DNA of 64,000 bases. Source: Vinca minor. Its lineage: Eukaryota; Streptophyta; Magnoliopsida; Gentianales; Apocynaceae. This document shows positions 1-11,930 of this stretch, piece by piece (positions within the stretch are counted from its first letter, which is position 1; each line of letters starts with the position of its first letter). The translations under genes and the position numbers were made by a program. Location: NCBI GenBank assembly GCA_026122235.1, contig JAOCZM010000290.1:5084001-5148000 (forward strand), given 5' to 3'. The notes below the pieces were generated by a model. It saw nothing but the letters and a program-made list of their open reading frames with translations. It ran no database searches and was not told where the DNA came from.

Positions 1-1
1 A

Positions 2-3000
2 AAGGAATATGTTTTCATTTACATAGGAGCCGGTCTTTACGCTGTTGTTGCATATTTGATTCAACATTATTTCTTCAGCATTATGGGAGAGAACCTTACT
101 ACCAGAGTTAGGAGAATGATGCTTGCAGGTAATTACTGGATTAGTCCTGAACCGTAAAAAGTTTACAGTTAGTCAAAGACTTGTTCTTATTATTTCTCCA
201 ATGCCACCTTTTTGCAGCAATTTTGAGGAATGAAGTCGGATGGTTCGATGAGGAGGAACATAATTCAACATTATTAGCAGCTCGTTTAGCAACTGATGCG
301 GCGGATGTAAAATCAGCGATTGCTGAGAGGATATCTGTGATCCTGCAGAATATGACCTCTCTGCTTACTTCATTTATTGTAGCCTTCATAGTTGAATGGA
401 AGGTCTCACTACTTATCCTGGCCACCTTCCCACTTCTTGTCCTTGCCAACTTTGCTCAGGTAAACATCTTATCTTCATCTGCAGATTATTTAAAATAGTT
501 GCAGAATTCCACTGCCAGAGTAAATAGTAGACCCCAATGGTAGCTTACTGGGGGTTAATTATGGAATTTCAGGAAATATTTTGGAGAGGGTGAAAAAAAC
601 TGATTTCATAAGTAGGAAATCACAAATAAAATTAATAAGTCTAACCTTTTTTATCTGAAACCATATCCTAGACTCAATCCAAGGACCATACTTCTGGGAC
701 TGGTCCCACAACCCCTAACATAAATTGAGGGGCCCATATATGTAGGTAGGCCCCGCCCCGCCCAATTCATGTGAGGGGGTGTAAGACCAGTCTTATAATT
801 GAATTTTTTCACCCATTAATCTTAAGTCTAAACTTTTACAACTGCAAAAGTTTTTTACTTTGTATGCAAGGGGTAACTAACTAGTGGGTGGGACGCATCT
901 TTGGGTCTAGGCCAGCCCCTCTCTCAAAATCTCACATCGACTGGGATGTAAAGTATCAGTCATACTTTTGCAAGTAGGGCCGGCTGAAGACCTGAGAGAG
1001 GAGTGTTGCCTGAGAAAAGCATTTTGGGAAATTGATAATGGGAGGAATTCTTTAATCATTGTAGGGAGTTGTGGTAAAGAATAGAGTGGGGAATCCGAAC
1101 CCCGGAGCATATTTCTCTGCATTAAACGACAAGAGAAAGGTGGTAATACGACGGGGGCCAGCTTGTTGGTGGGATGCACGTGCTTTCCCTGTTAACTTTC
1201 TGAAAAAAATTCTCAGCCATCAATTTCAAGATTTTTTTTTTTTATTATAACTTCTCGAGGCAATGAATTCCTCCTTTGTTTATAATTTCACTGCTAATAA
1301 TCCAAAGTCGAATCTTAGGTTGCTTCTCTTTGCTTTCCCAGTTTCCCTTTGCCTTTAACTTCTCGAGCCAATGAATTCCTCCTTTATTTTTATTTATATT
1401 TTTTTGTGGGGAAAGAGTGATTTTTGTGAGATGAGTGTGGACCCAAAGAATTAATGGGGCAACTAGCGGTAGAACCGGTTCAACAAGTCCAGTTTTCTCT
1501 CTCACACTCATTTGCGGAAGCGGGACTCACTTTTGGCAACAGGGTTGATATTAGATATTTGAGCTTGAAAAGTACTCCCTCCATTCCTTATTAATTGTCG
1601 TTTAGGAGAAATCTAGGAGTCCAAATTAATTGTCGTTTAAGGTTCTTTCGTTAGGTGTCAACAATTCATTTCAATTATACCCTCAACATTTTCCTTTCTT
1701 TATAATATAGAAGTGAGAGAGAAAGAGAGGGAGGATGGGGTAGTATTGGAAGTTTAAGTGGAATGGACAACTTCCTTAATTTTCTCAAATTGTCTAAAGA
1801 GTCTTATATTTAGGAATGAAGGGAGTAGGATGGAACCCATTAAACAAAATAGTATTAAGGGTGAAAATAGTATTATGTGAGTGTGATCGAGACTAATGAA
1901 ACAATTATACCTCCCGATAGTCACCATCCTGGATGCACATCTCCGTTTAACCGTTTGATAGTGAAACTCTACCAGGAAAATGAGATACGTGATAGTTTTA
2001 CGTGAATGAGTTCGAGAACGAAACAATAAGTGTAACAGATCATCTCAAACTAGACCAAATTAAGCCCAAAGAAAAGAACACTAAATTATAGGTTGATCAG
2101 TTGGGCAACCAACAATGCCATGCACGAAGTAATGTAGATAAATGCCATAGTATATGAATCCAGTAAAAAATCGTTTCCTTGAATAATATCTCGAATTTTT
2201 AATTTGATTATTCTTGTGCTTTTACAGCAACTCTCACTCAAAGGATTTGCCGGGGACACGGCTAAGGCCCATGCTAAGACCAGCATGATCGCAGGTGAAG
2301 GAGTAAGCAACATTAGAACAGTGGCTGCATTCAACGCCCAAGAAAAGATTCTTTCCTTATTTTCCCAGGAACTTCACGTCCCACAGCTCCGGAGTCTCCG
2401 ACGAAGCCAAACTTCAGGCCTTCTGTTTGGTCTTTCCCAGCTTGCCCTTTATTCTTCAGAAGCTTTAATCCTATGGTATGGCTCACATCTCGTTAGTAAG
2501 GGCGCCTCTACGTTCTCAAAGGTTATTAAGGTTTTCGTGGTCTTAGTCATAACAGCCAATTCGGTTGCTGAAACCGTTAGCCTTGCACCCGAAATTATAA
2601 GGGGTGGTGAAGCAGTTGGGTCTGTATTTTCTGTCCTTGATCGTTCAACGAGGATAGATTCAGATGATCCTGAAGCTGAGACAGTTGAATCAATGCGCGG
2701 TGACATTGAATTCCGGCATGTAGATTTCGCATATCCATCACGGCCAGATGTCACAGTGTTCAAGGACCTTAACCTTAGAATTCGGGCAGGTCAGAGCCAA
2801 GCACTAGTCGGGGCTAGTGGTTCGGGGAAGAGTTCTGTTATTGCCCTGATTGAGCGTTTCTATGATCCGATAGCAGGGAAAGTCATGATCGATGGGAAAG
2901 ACATTAGAAGATTGAATTTGAAGTCTCTAAGACTGAAAATTGGGCTGGTACAACAAGAGCCAGCGCTCTTTGCAGCAAGCATATATGACAATATCGCGTA

Positions 3001-3436
3001 TGGTAAAGAAGGCGCTACTGAAGCTGAAGTAATAGAAGCTGCTCGTGCTGCAAATATGCATGCATTTGTTAGTAGCTTGCCGGAAGGGTACAAAACCCCG
3101 GTTGGGGAAAGAGGAGTTCAACTCTCCGGTGGACAAAAACAACGAATAGCAATTGCAAGAGCTGTTCTTAAGGACCCAACAATACTTCTGCTAGACGAAG
3201 CTACGAGTGCTCTTGATGCCGAATCAGAATGTGTTCTTCAAGAAGCACTCGAAAGACTAATGAGGGGTCGAACCACTGTTCTCGTGGCTCATAGATTATC
3301 GACTATAAGAGGAGTGGATTGCATTGGAGTTGTGCAAGATGGAAGAATTGTAGAGCAGGGCAGCCATGGAGAACTAATCAGCCGGCCTGATGGTGCTTAT
3401 TCTAGGCTTTTGCAACTACAGCACAATCACATATGA
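2..3436 (+). CDS. ABCB19: ABCB19-type auxin transporter, C-terminal part (5' end outside window)
   Basis: ABC transporter of the plant B (MDR/P-glycoprotein) subfamily. It matches, from memory, Arabidopsis ABCB19, a plasma-membrane auxin efflux carrier that recent work also links to brassinosteroid export. Exons: 2-128, 218-459, 2228-3436, all with GT-AG borders and compatible phases, giving about 525 residues of a protein usually near 1,250. The first two exons encode part of the second membrane domain (YIGAGLYAVVAYLIQHYFFS, then a long helix ending NFAQ). The last exon holds the rest of that domain and nucleotide-binding domain 2: Walker A GASGSGKSS (about 2810-2836), Q-loop QQEPALF, signature LSGGQKQR (about 3122-3145), Walker B ILLLDEATSALD (about 3181-3216) and H-loop AHRLST. 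All catalytic motifs are intact and the stop is TGA at 3434. The 1.77-kb intron at 460-2227 contains a Stowaway-type MITE. Family call is firm; the exact orthologue rests on recalled sequence. Confidence 0.95.
668..805. repeat. Short palindromic repeat, copy 1 (in ABCB19 intron)
   Basis: Imperfect inverted repeat with ends GGGACTGGTCCCAC and GTAAGACCAGTCTTA and internal CATAAATTGAGG / CAATTCATGTGAG. A related copy lies at 8917-9057. Probably a small non-autonomous DNA element; no target duplication was resolved. Confidence 0.4.
1575..1825. mobile_element. Stowaway-type MITE, copy 1
   Basis: 251-bp element beginning CTCCCTCCATTCC and ending GGAATGAAGGGAG, flanked on both sides by TA, the target duplication of Tc1/mariner-type Stowaway elements. 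It shares its full internal sequence (TTAATTGTCGTTTA; CAATTATACCCTCAA; AGTGAGAGAG) with copies at 7388-7634 and 41745-41994 and, more diverged, 24221-24507. It lies inside the last intron of the ABCB19-type gene. Confidence 0.85.
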
Positions 3437-3784
3437 GATTTTTTTTTCTTTATTTCTTCCCTTTATTTCCTGCCCACTTAGTTATACGAGGGCGATAATT
3501 ATGTTGGGGGTCATCCATTAACCAATGAATTGAGTTTTCTTTTGGAAGATGATAGTTGTAGATATGTGGGATATGAAAGCTAAGAACTGGTGAATCTTTA
3601 TTTTCAATGGGAAAGAATGCGCTAAGCCATATTGCTCTATTTAATACTTTCTTATTCATTTTGTATAAAAAAATATATTAAATTCTAGGCGGAAGGAGTA
3701 TAATATACGTGTAAAAATAGCGAGAACGATTAATAAGTGGTTGACTGTATGTAGGTGTTGCAAAATTCACGAGTCATGCTATCT

Positions 3785-4105
3785 TCTACGAAGACCTAAC
3801 ATTATTATATGGCTAGTTTGTCAATTAACCATCGCATGTAGATATTGTCAGACTTATTAGTCACACTCTTAGACCTACGAGACCAAACATCATCTATATG
3901 GCTAATTTGGCCATTAACAACCACATGTATGAAACATTATCTATTTAGCTAATTTATCAATTAACCATAGCAGGTAGATAGTGCCAGACTTATGAGTCGT
4001 AATCTTAAATTTACTAGACCAAACATCATCTATATGGCTAATTTGACATTTGACAACCACATATAGATGTTCTCGAAATTATTAGTCACGCTGTCACATT
4101 TAAAA
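3785..4105. repeat. Diverged tandem repeat
   Basis: About three to four imperfect copies of a unit containing ACCAAACATCATCTATATGG, followed by CTAATTTG, then CATTAACAACCACATG and a TTATTAGTCAC stretch. Clear occurrences of the ATATGGCTA core are near 3810, 3896 and 4031, so spacing varies between about 85 and 135 bp. It sits 350 bp downstream of the ABCB19 stop codon. Confidence 0.6.
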
Positions 4106-4449
4106 TACCTAACATTATGATTTGCAATTATTCACTTTAAATTCTCCTTGGATTAGCTACTTTACCAATAGCTTTCCACCTTTAGGGACTTCTTTCTTCT
4201 TTTCCCTTTATCTCTGGCGCATGTATATGTAGAGGGGCCATGCATATGGATTGATCTGCTTTTGAGTTAGAGCCCGACATGAACTATCATCAGACAACCC
4301 AATGTGCCATTGAAAAAGATAAGGACATATTCATTTGGAATAATTGATGGATGTAATTATTGTAATAAAGCACGAGTAGGGATCAAATAATTATTAAAAA
4401 ATGGAAGCTTATAAAGTTTTTATTAAAAGTAGAAAGAGTTGTCAGCTAG

Positions 4450-4570
4450 AAGACGATTTTAAGCGCAGTTCATGCGGTAAGACGCTTCACTTTTAACCGG
4501 TAGGTCGGGAGTTCGAGTCATCCCAGAAGGAAAGTGAAGAATTGATCCTCCTTTTATAAAAAAAAAACTA
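4450..4570 (+). mobile_element. tRNA-derived SINE-like fragment
   Basis: Has an A-box-like stretch (GCAGTTCATGCGGTAAGA, about 4465-4482) and a B-box-like stretch (GTCGGGAGTTCGAGTC, about 4504-4519), ending in an A-run. This is the internal RNA polymerase III promoter layout of plant SINEs. It does not fold as a normal tRNA, so it is not called as one. Confidence 0.5.
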
Positions 4571-4860
4571 GAAGATATAAATTGTATCTCCCTTTTTGTA
4601 TAATGGTTATAGCGTAGTAACCTTTAAATATTGTCTCATAAAATCAGAAAAAAATTTAATATGGACTTAGTCTATATGAATCTTGCACTTTAGAACTGTT
4701 CGCATTATCATATAGAAGTCTCTCCTTATACTGTGATAATGGAGTTAGTTCTGAACCACGAGTTCATTTAATCAGAAACTATTCCATAAATTCTGCGTGT
4801 TCATGACTTGTGTCCCATTAACCATTACCACGAGTTCATTTATTTTGTCTACTGTTTGTA

Positions 4861-4992
4861 GTATGTATCTAGTTCGGGGTGTGGACTTTTATCTGTTATC
4901 ATGGTGGTCTACACCGTTGTATAACTTTTATTTTACTTTTTATCTTTTGATTGTAATGGCTTCGGCTATTTTATAATTAATGGATAATTTCT
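4861..4992 (+). mobile_element. LINE-like 3' end, copy 1
   Basis: Shares about 130 bp with 19204-19345: GGGGTGTGGA, TTATCATGGTGGTCT, TTGTATAACTTTTATTTT, TTGATTGTAATG, CTTCGGCTATTTTATAATTA. The 'TTGTAATG.CTTCGGCTATTTT' ending is typical of the 3' untranslated end of plant L1-type LINEs. No reverse transcriptase frame is nearby, so both would be 5'-truncated copies. Confidence 0.45.
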
Positions 4993-5234
4993 TATTTAGC
5001 CAACTATTACTCTACTCTGGTACGTGTGAACGAAAAAGTTAGGGTGTTGCGGACAATTGTTTTAGCATGTGTTAATGTATATCAGTCCGTAGATAGTTCA
5101 ATTAGACAACTAAATATTTTAATAGATAAATACTTATTAGTATGAACGGAAAAGTCAATTTTGAGATTTATTTATTTTTTAGCATTATAGATCAGTTTAA
5201 TTCGATAACTAAGTATTCAAGTATGTAAATAAAT

Positions 5235-5355
5235 AGCTAAGACTGAGGTCTAATGACGTATAGGGCATGGGTTTGAATCCCCTCCCCACTTATTGAATTT
5301 TTCATTTCTTGTAATAGATATGTCCCCTCTCCTCAATAAATAATATTTTTTTTTA
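5235..5355 (+). mobile_element. SINE-like fragment
   Basis: Contains a B-box-like motif GGGTTTGAATCCCC near 5270, followed by a T-rich tail. The upstream A-box is weak. Probably a degraded tRNA-derived SINE. Confidence 0.35.
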
Positions 5356-6600
5356 AAATGTGAATAAATAATTAAGAAGCCATTTGTCTGATTTTTGTGT
5401 TGAATATCTTTTAAACACGCGTTGACACAATTACGACCATTAATCCCTGATTTAACAACTATAAAAGAAAATTAAAAAAAATTATGAATAAATATCTATT
5501 CATTTACTTAGAATAGTTATTCAAGGACGATTAATCAGTAAGTACTAACACATCATGTTAATTTGATTCGTTTTTCACCTATTTCGAATTATTTCAAATT
5601 CAGTTATCGGACCGAACTGATCCAAGAACTAATAATGTATTACCACTTTCTAATAAAAAAAAGTAATTAAATTCAAAAGAGAAAAAGAGTGAATCTCAAT
5701 ATCGTAACCACCAATAACTAAACATGATGAATAGGGATGATAATTGAATTCAGTTAAGGATGGTCACCCCTGTGGGTCATGTACTTCTTCTGCAGAGACG
5801 ATTATATGTCCTTCGAGATTTTTAAAAATCCTATTAGATTATATGAGTTTAAAATATATTTATATATAATTTAGTATCTTGTTATAATTTTTTGACCTCA
5901 ACCTAAAAGTACTAGCTTTGTACGCTTCTTCTGCCAAGAGAAAACTGATCACATAAGTCCCTCAGTGAGGCATGGAGGAAATGGATGAGCTGCAAATATT
6001 CTAGATACAGTAAAATAGTTATTAGATATTTTACCAGGGAGGGAAAGGAACTAAGGAATTATAATTCCTGAATATATTCACATGCTTATTAGAATATGGG
6101 CCCCAGTGTAGTGTACCAGGGCTTGTGGGGTCAAGGAATGATTTCAAGACCTCTTTTGGTATTTTTCTTTTCCTCTTTCTTCCATACTTTATAGTAGTAG
6201 ATTTCATCAAAAAAAAAAAAAAAATACTTTATAGTAGTAATTTTTTTACTTTTTACAATAAATTTATGTAATTCCATCACGAAGTAACTTGACTGGATTA
6301 AATAAATTGACAATGAGAGGTGTTAACACAATAACATATGAATTTATAATTCATCAAAAAAAAGCAAAAAACACGTAAACTTATAAGTAATTTGAATTTT
6401 TCTTATTAAATAGTAAACGTGAGATTTTATATTTCAATACCTTCCCTCATATTAAGGTGGGATCAATTTCAACAATTTTCAAATTCTAGATATCTTGGGA
6501 GTTTATTAATTCATTATTAGCAAGCTTGTGTGCAAATCTCTTTCTTTTACTTGGACACTTACCCCTCATGGTTATTAGAGTTCACAAGTGGTTTAATGTG

Positions 6601-6746
6601 GGTGAAAATCGTCTGTACTCGTTTGTGTAGCTATTACTGTGCCCAATCAATAAAAATTCGCCATGTGATCATTTTTTTAATTATATATACTTGGTGAATT
6701 ACGATTGGTTGAGCACAAGAATGAGTACACCGACAATTATTTAACA
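6601..6746. mobile_element. Palindromic MITE family F, copy 1
   Basis: Begins GGTGAAAATCGTCTGTACTC and carries the family centre (CCAATCAATAAAAATTCGCC ... AATTATATATAC ... GGTGAATTACGATTGGTTG). Flanks TTTAATGTG and TTTAATGTC agree at 8 of 9 positions, suggesting a 9-bp target duplication. Confidence 0.6.
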
Positions 6747-7146
6747 TTTAATGTCATCCCGAATTCAGTGATTAATAAGTTTTTTTTTCACATGTAAAAT
6801 GCTGTTTTGCCCGCTGAATTTTTTTATCTAAAAGTTAACAATTTTTATTTTTTTATATAGTTATGAACAAAATAGATGCTCATATAACAAAAAAAAAATT
6901 GTATCGTTTGGATCAACTCATCACATGAAAGATCAAAGGGTTCAATGCGAAAGAGGTTAACACTACCCTATTGGATCCAAAATGGTCCAATTTCACATGA
7001 GAAATAATACTTGTGTCTTCCATGCATATATTTTCATAGAAAAATATATATATTTTTTACTATCGAATAAAAATTTGATGGTCTAATTTTTTTGATCGAA
7101 GTGGTATTGTATTCTTTTAAAACAGGTGTTACATGACGGCAACAAA

Positions 7147-7322
7147 TATTTTGTTCCCATTCTGTTCCCTGTTTCCTATCTCCACAAATAGATGTGTGCC
7201 ACGAGTTCCACTATTTCTTTTAGGTTATTATTTTTTTAATTAAAAGATTAACACATGTCAATTTCTTATTAATGTGAATAAGTAATGAGATACCGAACGG
7301 GGACAAAAGATTCCTAACCCCT
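7147..7322. mobile_element. MITE family G, copy 1
   Basis: Shares TTTTAGGTTAT, TTTTTTAATTAAAA and TTAACACATGTCAATTTCTT with 16903-17100 and, inverted, 43267-43462. Ends resemble family F (TTTTGTTCCC ... GGGGACAAAAGA), so it is probably another Mutator-like miniature family. Confidence 0.55.
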
Positions 7323-7387
7323 TATGATCCATTATATAGAATGTAATATTTGTCTAAAACCTATATATGTGCTAAAAATATTTAGTA

Positions 7388-7634
7388 CTCCCTCCATTCC
7401 TAAATATAAGACTCTTTAGACAATTTGAGAAAATTAAGGAAGTTGTCATTTTCATCTAAAGTTCCAATATTATCCCCCACCCTCCCTCTCTCTCACTTCT
7501 TTGTCATAAAGAAAGGAAAATGTTGAGGGTATAATTGGAATAAATTGTTGACAACTAATAAAACAACCTTAAACGACAATTAATTTGGATACCTAGATAT
7601 CTCCTAAATGACAATTAATAGGGAATGGAGGGAG
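7388..7634. mobile_element. Stowaway-type MITE, copy 2 (inverted)
   Basis: 247 bp, TA on both flanks, ends CTCCCTCCATTCC and GGGAATGGAGGGAG. It is the reverse complement of the copies at 1575-1825 and 41745-41994. Confidence 0.85.
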
Positions 7635-8916
7635 TATATAATGACTTTTTTTTATGTTGTCCAGTTTAACTGTGGCGTGGCGTGGCTCTCTCGTCCTTAT
7701 ATTGTTTGATTTATTAAGAGATTCTTTTCTTTTCTTACCATTATTAATAATAGCACTGTCCTCTTTTTCATCCCATGCAGCGATAGCGATGGCGATGGCT
7801 ACGTACTGTAAAGAGTACTAATTTTGACTGTTTTTGGTCATGAGAAAGTCTGTTTTTTACCAGCAAAGCTCTCACACTCATTATTTTTCTTCACACTTCA
7901 GATCGTATTCTTTGGAGAGTCTCTTTCTCAATCATTCTATGCTAAATTGGACCAAGGTCCAGAAAGAAAAAGAAAAGCAGTCAAAGTTTAAGCACAATTT
8001 TCCAACAATTGATTTTTTTTAAATTTTTTTTTACATGCAACCGCTACCTGAAAGTGTACATTTAGTATGTCACATATAATGATTAAATCTCTGATTAATA
8101 GTATGTCAATATACTCATCTTACCAATTATATCATACCAAAAAGGTATAACCAAATATAGTCGAAATTCACAATGGAATAAGAAGGGGAAAATACCATAA
8201 TGTCCTTCTATTATTTGTTTTGAACACTTCTTTCTCTCCCAACTTGAAGCTAATTAAGGTAAAGGTGAAAAGTAGTTGTCAAGTAATTTCTGAAACTCAA
8301 GTAAAATTTTGATAAGGAAAAAAAGTCATTGGAATCATATAAAGTCAATATTAATTTAACTCTTTGAATTTTAATCATCATTTACTGCAAAGTTCTCTTC
8401 CCTTTTTTTGTTTGTTCTTCATAGTAACATTTTTTGTGGAGGTTTTTATACCCATCGGAAACTGAATATTTTCTTTTCTATTTATTTTGTATAGAAAATA
8501 AGCAATTCAACTGCACCACCAAAAGTATTAAATAAGTTTCCCTCATAATGCAAAATAATCTGGTGCTGTAATACGTGCAACGTTAGTATTTTTTCAATTT
8601 CAACTTTTGTAAAAGGATAGTTATGATATGGATAAAGTCTATTGAGTATTATAATTTATAAATGGTCACATTACTATATATTGAGAAAATAGAATTTTGG
8701 TAATGATTTGACTAATTTTGAAACCACAAAATCCATATAGATTTAGTCGTCGTTTTAAAAATTGGGCTGATCCAACGGAGTAAGTGGGTTTAATAATAAC
8801 CATTCTACTCAAACTGGATTGGATTTGATTCTTGCTCCTATATCCATAACCCATTCACATTGGGCCAGAATGTAAGGAGTTGGGCTTCTACTTTCTGCAG
8901 GGCTAAGGGGTAACTT

Positions 8917-9057
8917 TGGCATGGACCGGTCTTTGTGGGACTGGCCGCACAGCATTCTCACATTAATTGGGGTAGAGTTTACTTGCAAAGTAGATCTCGC
9001 CTCAATTCATGTGAGAGGTATGTGAGACCAGTCTCATAAGGACCGGTTCATATTAGA
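8917..9057. repeat. Short palindromic repeat, copy 2
   Basis: Ends GGACCGGTCTT and AAGGACCGGTTC with internal GGGACTGGCCGCAC and GTGAGACCAGTCTCA. Related to 668-805. Confidence 0.45.
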
Positions 9058-9282
9058 ACTTTCCGGGCTAAGGGCTTTAACCCACTAAAACAAACTCTAC
9101 TGCAGTATGCTATTGGGCCTTTAATAGTTAGCAGATGATTTATCAAAGTTTGCTTTAAGCTTTTGGGGATGACATTTTTAGCTTGGTCTTAATTTTGCTT
9201 TCCATTTTCAATTTTTGAGAAAATTCTATTTTCAAAGTTTAATAGCGTTTTTTTTTATTAGAAAAAAAAACAGAGAATATAC

Positions 9283-9520
9283 TAATCCCTCTATTCGAGA
9301 ATATAAGTCGTGTAGTAGGATATGTAGGGAAAATTGAGGAAGTAAAAAACAAGTTACTTTGTTAGTCAAAATATTAATATTACTCTCTTAAATAAGAATT
9401 GTATACCCTTAATTCTATTTAATTAAGTAATATTGATATTTTAACTAATAAAATACCTTATTTTTTGTTTCTTTAATTTTGATTATATATTTTAAATTAC
9501 TTATATTATGGAATGACTTA
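9283..9520. mobile_element. Stowaway-like MITE family T, copy 1 (diverged)
   Basis: Has CCCTCTATTCGAGAATATAAG near the left end, TATGGAATGACTTATATTA near the right end, and the family centre TCAAAATATTAATATTAC. Related copies are at 38458-38893 and 50291-50494. Confidence 0.45.
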
Positions 9521-11769
9521 TATTACATATGATAAGTTGCCAAAAGTTGTAAAGAGTGTTTTATTTGGTAACTAAATATAAATTTTTAGCTATGAAACTT
9601 ATTTTTCTTGTAATCAATCAATTCTGCTTCCTTTTCAAAGATCTTGCACTAGCTTTGGACCACTTTCCTATGATTTCAGTGTCATTTTTCCCACTACCTG
9701 GTTCTATAATTTTGACTTGATTTTACTTTTTTTTTTTTAATTTTTACGAAGTTAAAAACACTGTATTTTCAAATCAAACACTATTCAATTCAACCATTAA
9801 TTGATCCATAATTATGAATTACAGCAAGCAGTAACACCCTTGACTCTACAAATGAAAAAAATAAAGAAAGAAAAAAGCACAAAGAATTATTCTTATAGAA
9901 ATAAACTCTGGCCTCTGTTTGGCTCTAAGCTAATAAAACATTGATCTAATAATTAAAGACGATGCTTTATAACACAGAGATTATAATTAATTCGAATTTT
10001 TATCCCCTTTTTTAAAATAATTTTATTTATTGGAATAGATAATTTCCCTTCCTCGATAAATAAAAGAAAAATGTTAAAAAAAAAAAAGGGGAGTCAAATA
10101 AATTTTGGTCCAAATTTCTGGTAGGGTGAATGATTTCATTTCAACAACTGATGGAGCCTGGATTTTTGGAGTCCTTTTGAGTGTCATCCTTAATTTATGC
10201 GATTTTACCTATGATGGTTTGCCTATAATTGCTCCATGCACAAACATGTAGTAAGTAGGTGGCTTCAAGTTTACGTACTGACCCCGATGCAATTGAATTT
10301 TTTTTTGACATGAACATAATCACATGTTGATTTTGGGCTACATCCGTCACTGCCCTCGACATTTCTGTTATTTGCGGCCTCTGTTATCCCTATTTTTTCC
10401 TTTCTTTTCTTATGCTATAGAAGTGAGAGAAGGGTAATATTGAAATTTTCGGTGAAATGACAAGTTTCTTAATTTTTTAAAATTGTTTAAATAGTCTTAT
10501 ATTTCAAGTTTGAAATCGTATTTTTTTTCACAAATAATTCAACTTTTATAAAACACAATACATTAATTTCAAAATTAAACATTATTCAACTACACTTTTA
10601 GCGGATATTGCAAGCAACAGGTTTTCTAGTGTGCCGACGGCTGCTTCATTCACTGCAACGTGGAATAAAAAGTCAATGTGGACGGCGGGGGCAAAGATGG
10701 CAACCGACGCTGGGATTGAGGCGGCAATCACTTTGAGCGGGATTAAGTTATGGCGTTCATGGCGGAATAGAATTGGAGTGCAGTGTAATGGGGCGGAGCA
10801 TTTGGAGTTGATAGTTCAAATTAAGAAAGGTGTTTTTTAGTACGTGCGTTTGATTAATTTATTTTTATAACAAAATGTTTAAATACCTGTTTTAAAAAAA
10901 TATATCTATTTCAAGAAAGGATTTTTTAAACGTGTGGTTTAGAGTATATATTAATGTCGATAAAATCAACTATATATGAAAATTAAAACAATCTTAAATC
11001 TAGTAAAATCAAACTTTTTTATTTTAAGAGATTCTAAATCAATCAAAAGGAAGGAAACCCACATTTATGGATAATTGATTGATTTCAAATCTCCTAAAAT
11101 CAGAAAGTTGGATTTTACTAAAGAGAAATTCATTATAGATAGATATCAACTATTTGTTCTTTATCCAGACACAATCAGCAACCCCGTAAAATAATTATGC
11201 TATAAATAACTTTTAAAAAGTTTGTTTCTATTTAGAGAAAATTGAAAGGAATTTGTGCTTATATATAACGAATTTCTCTATTACTAAATTTAAGGTAACT
11301 TTAATTTTCAAATATAGCTGATTCTATCCAAATGAACACATGCCACTTAGGGCACACGTTAAAAACTCCATTGAAAAAAATATTTCAAAAAAAATATAGA
11401 TATTTTTTCTCTATTCAATAAATAATCAACTATTGAAATTAATTAATCTGCAGATGTTTTGCCTAAATATGCAATGAGGATTAGAACCTTATCTCAATGA
11501 TTTAAAGACTTACAAAATTTTCTTTTACTACATATAACTTTCGATACCAATTAATGATAATTTTTTTCTTGTTCAAAAAAAAAAAAACTAATACTGGGAC
11601 GACATCTATAATTTAGGGAAAGTGACTGCCTAACACATTGGCCGAACAATTAGCAAGGACAAAGAGGACTTAATCTCAATTAGGAAATCCTCACTCCTAA
11701 CTTTAACAAACCCATGCTTCCTCCCTGTTTTTCCTTTTCTGTGATATATAATAATACCAACCTTCCACC

Positions 11770-11930
11770 GGGTGAACAATTTTCTGTCTCCCGTATATGA
11801 CTTCTATTTCTGTCCCTAATCAATAAAAAATTACTGTATAAACATTTATTTTAATTATATATACATATGGTGAATTGAAATTGATTGTGACAAGAATAGA
11901 GACATACATTGGGACAGATGATATTTTGCC
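11770..11930. mobile_element. Palindromic MITE family F, copy 2
   Basis: 161 bp, begins GGGTGAACAATTTTCTGTC and ends GACAGATGATATTTTGCC. It is flanked by a perfect 9-bp direct repeat, CCTTCCACC, at 11761-11769 and 11931-11939. A 9-bp duplication is the mark of Mutator-like transposition. Confidence 0.82.

Noticed and set aside
4465..4530. tRNA gene
   Set aside because: A- and B-box-like motifs are present but no acceptor or anticodon stem pairs; better explained as a SINE.
10631..10840. 69-residue frame in a GC-richer patch
   Set aside because: Nothing recognisable, no splice partners, surrounded by repeat-like AT-rich sequence.
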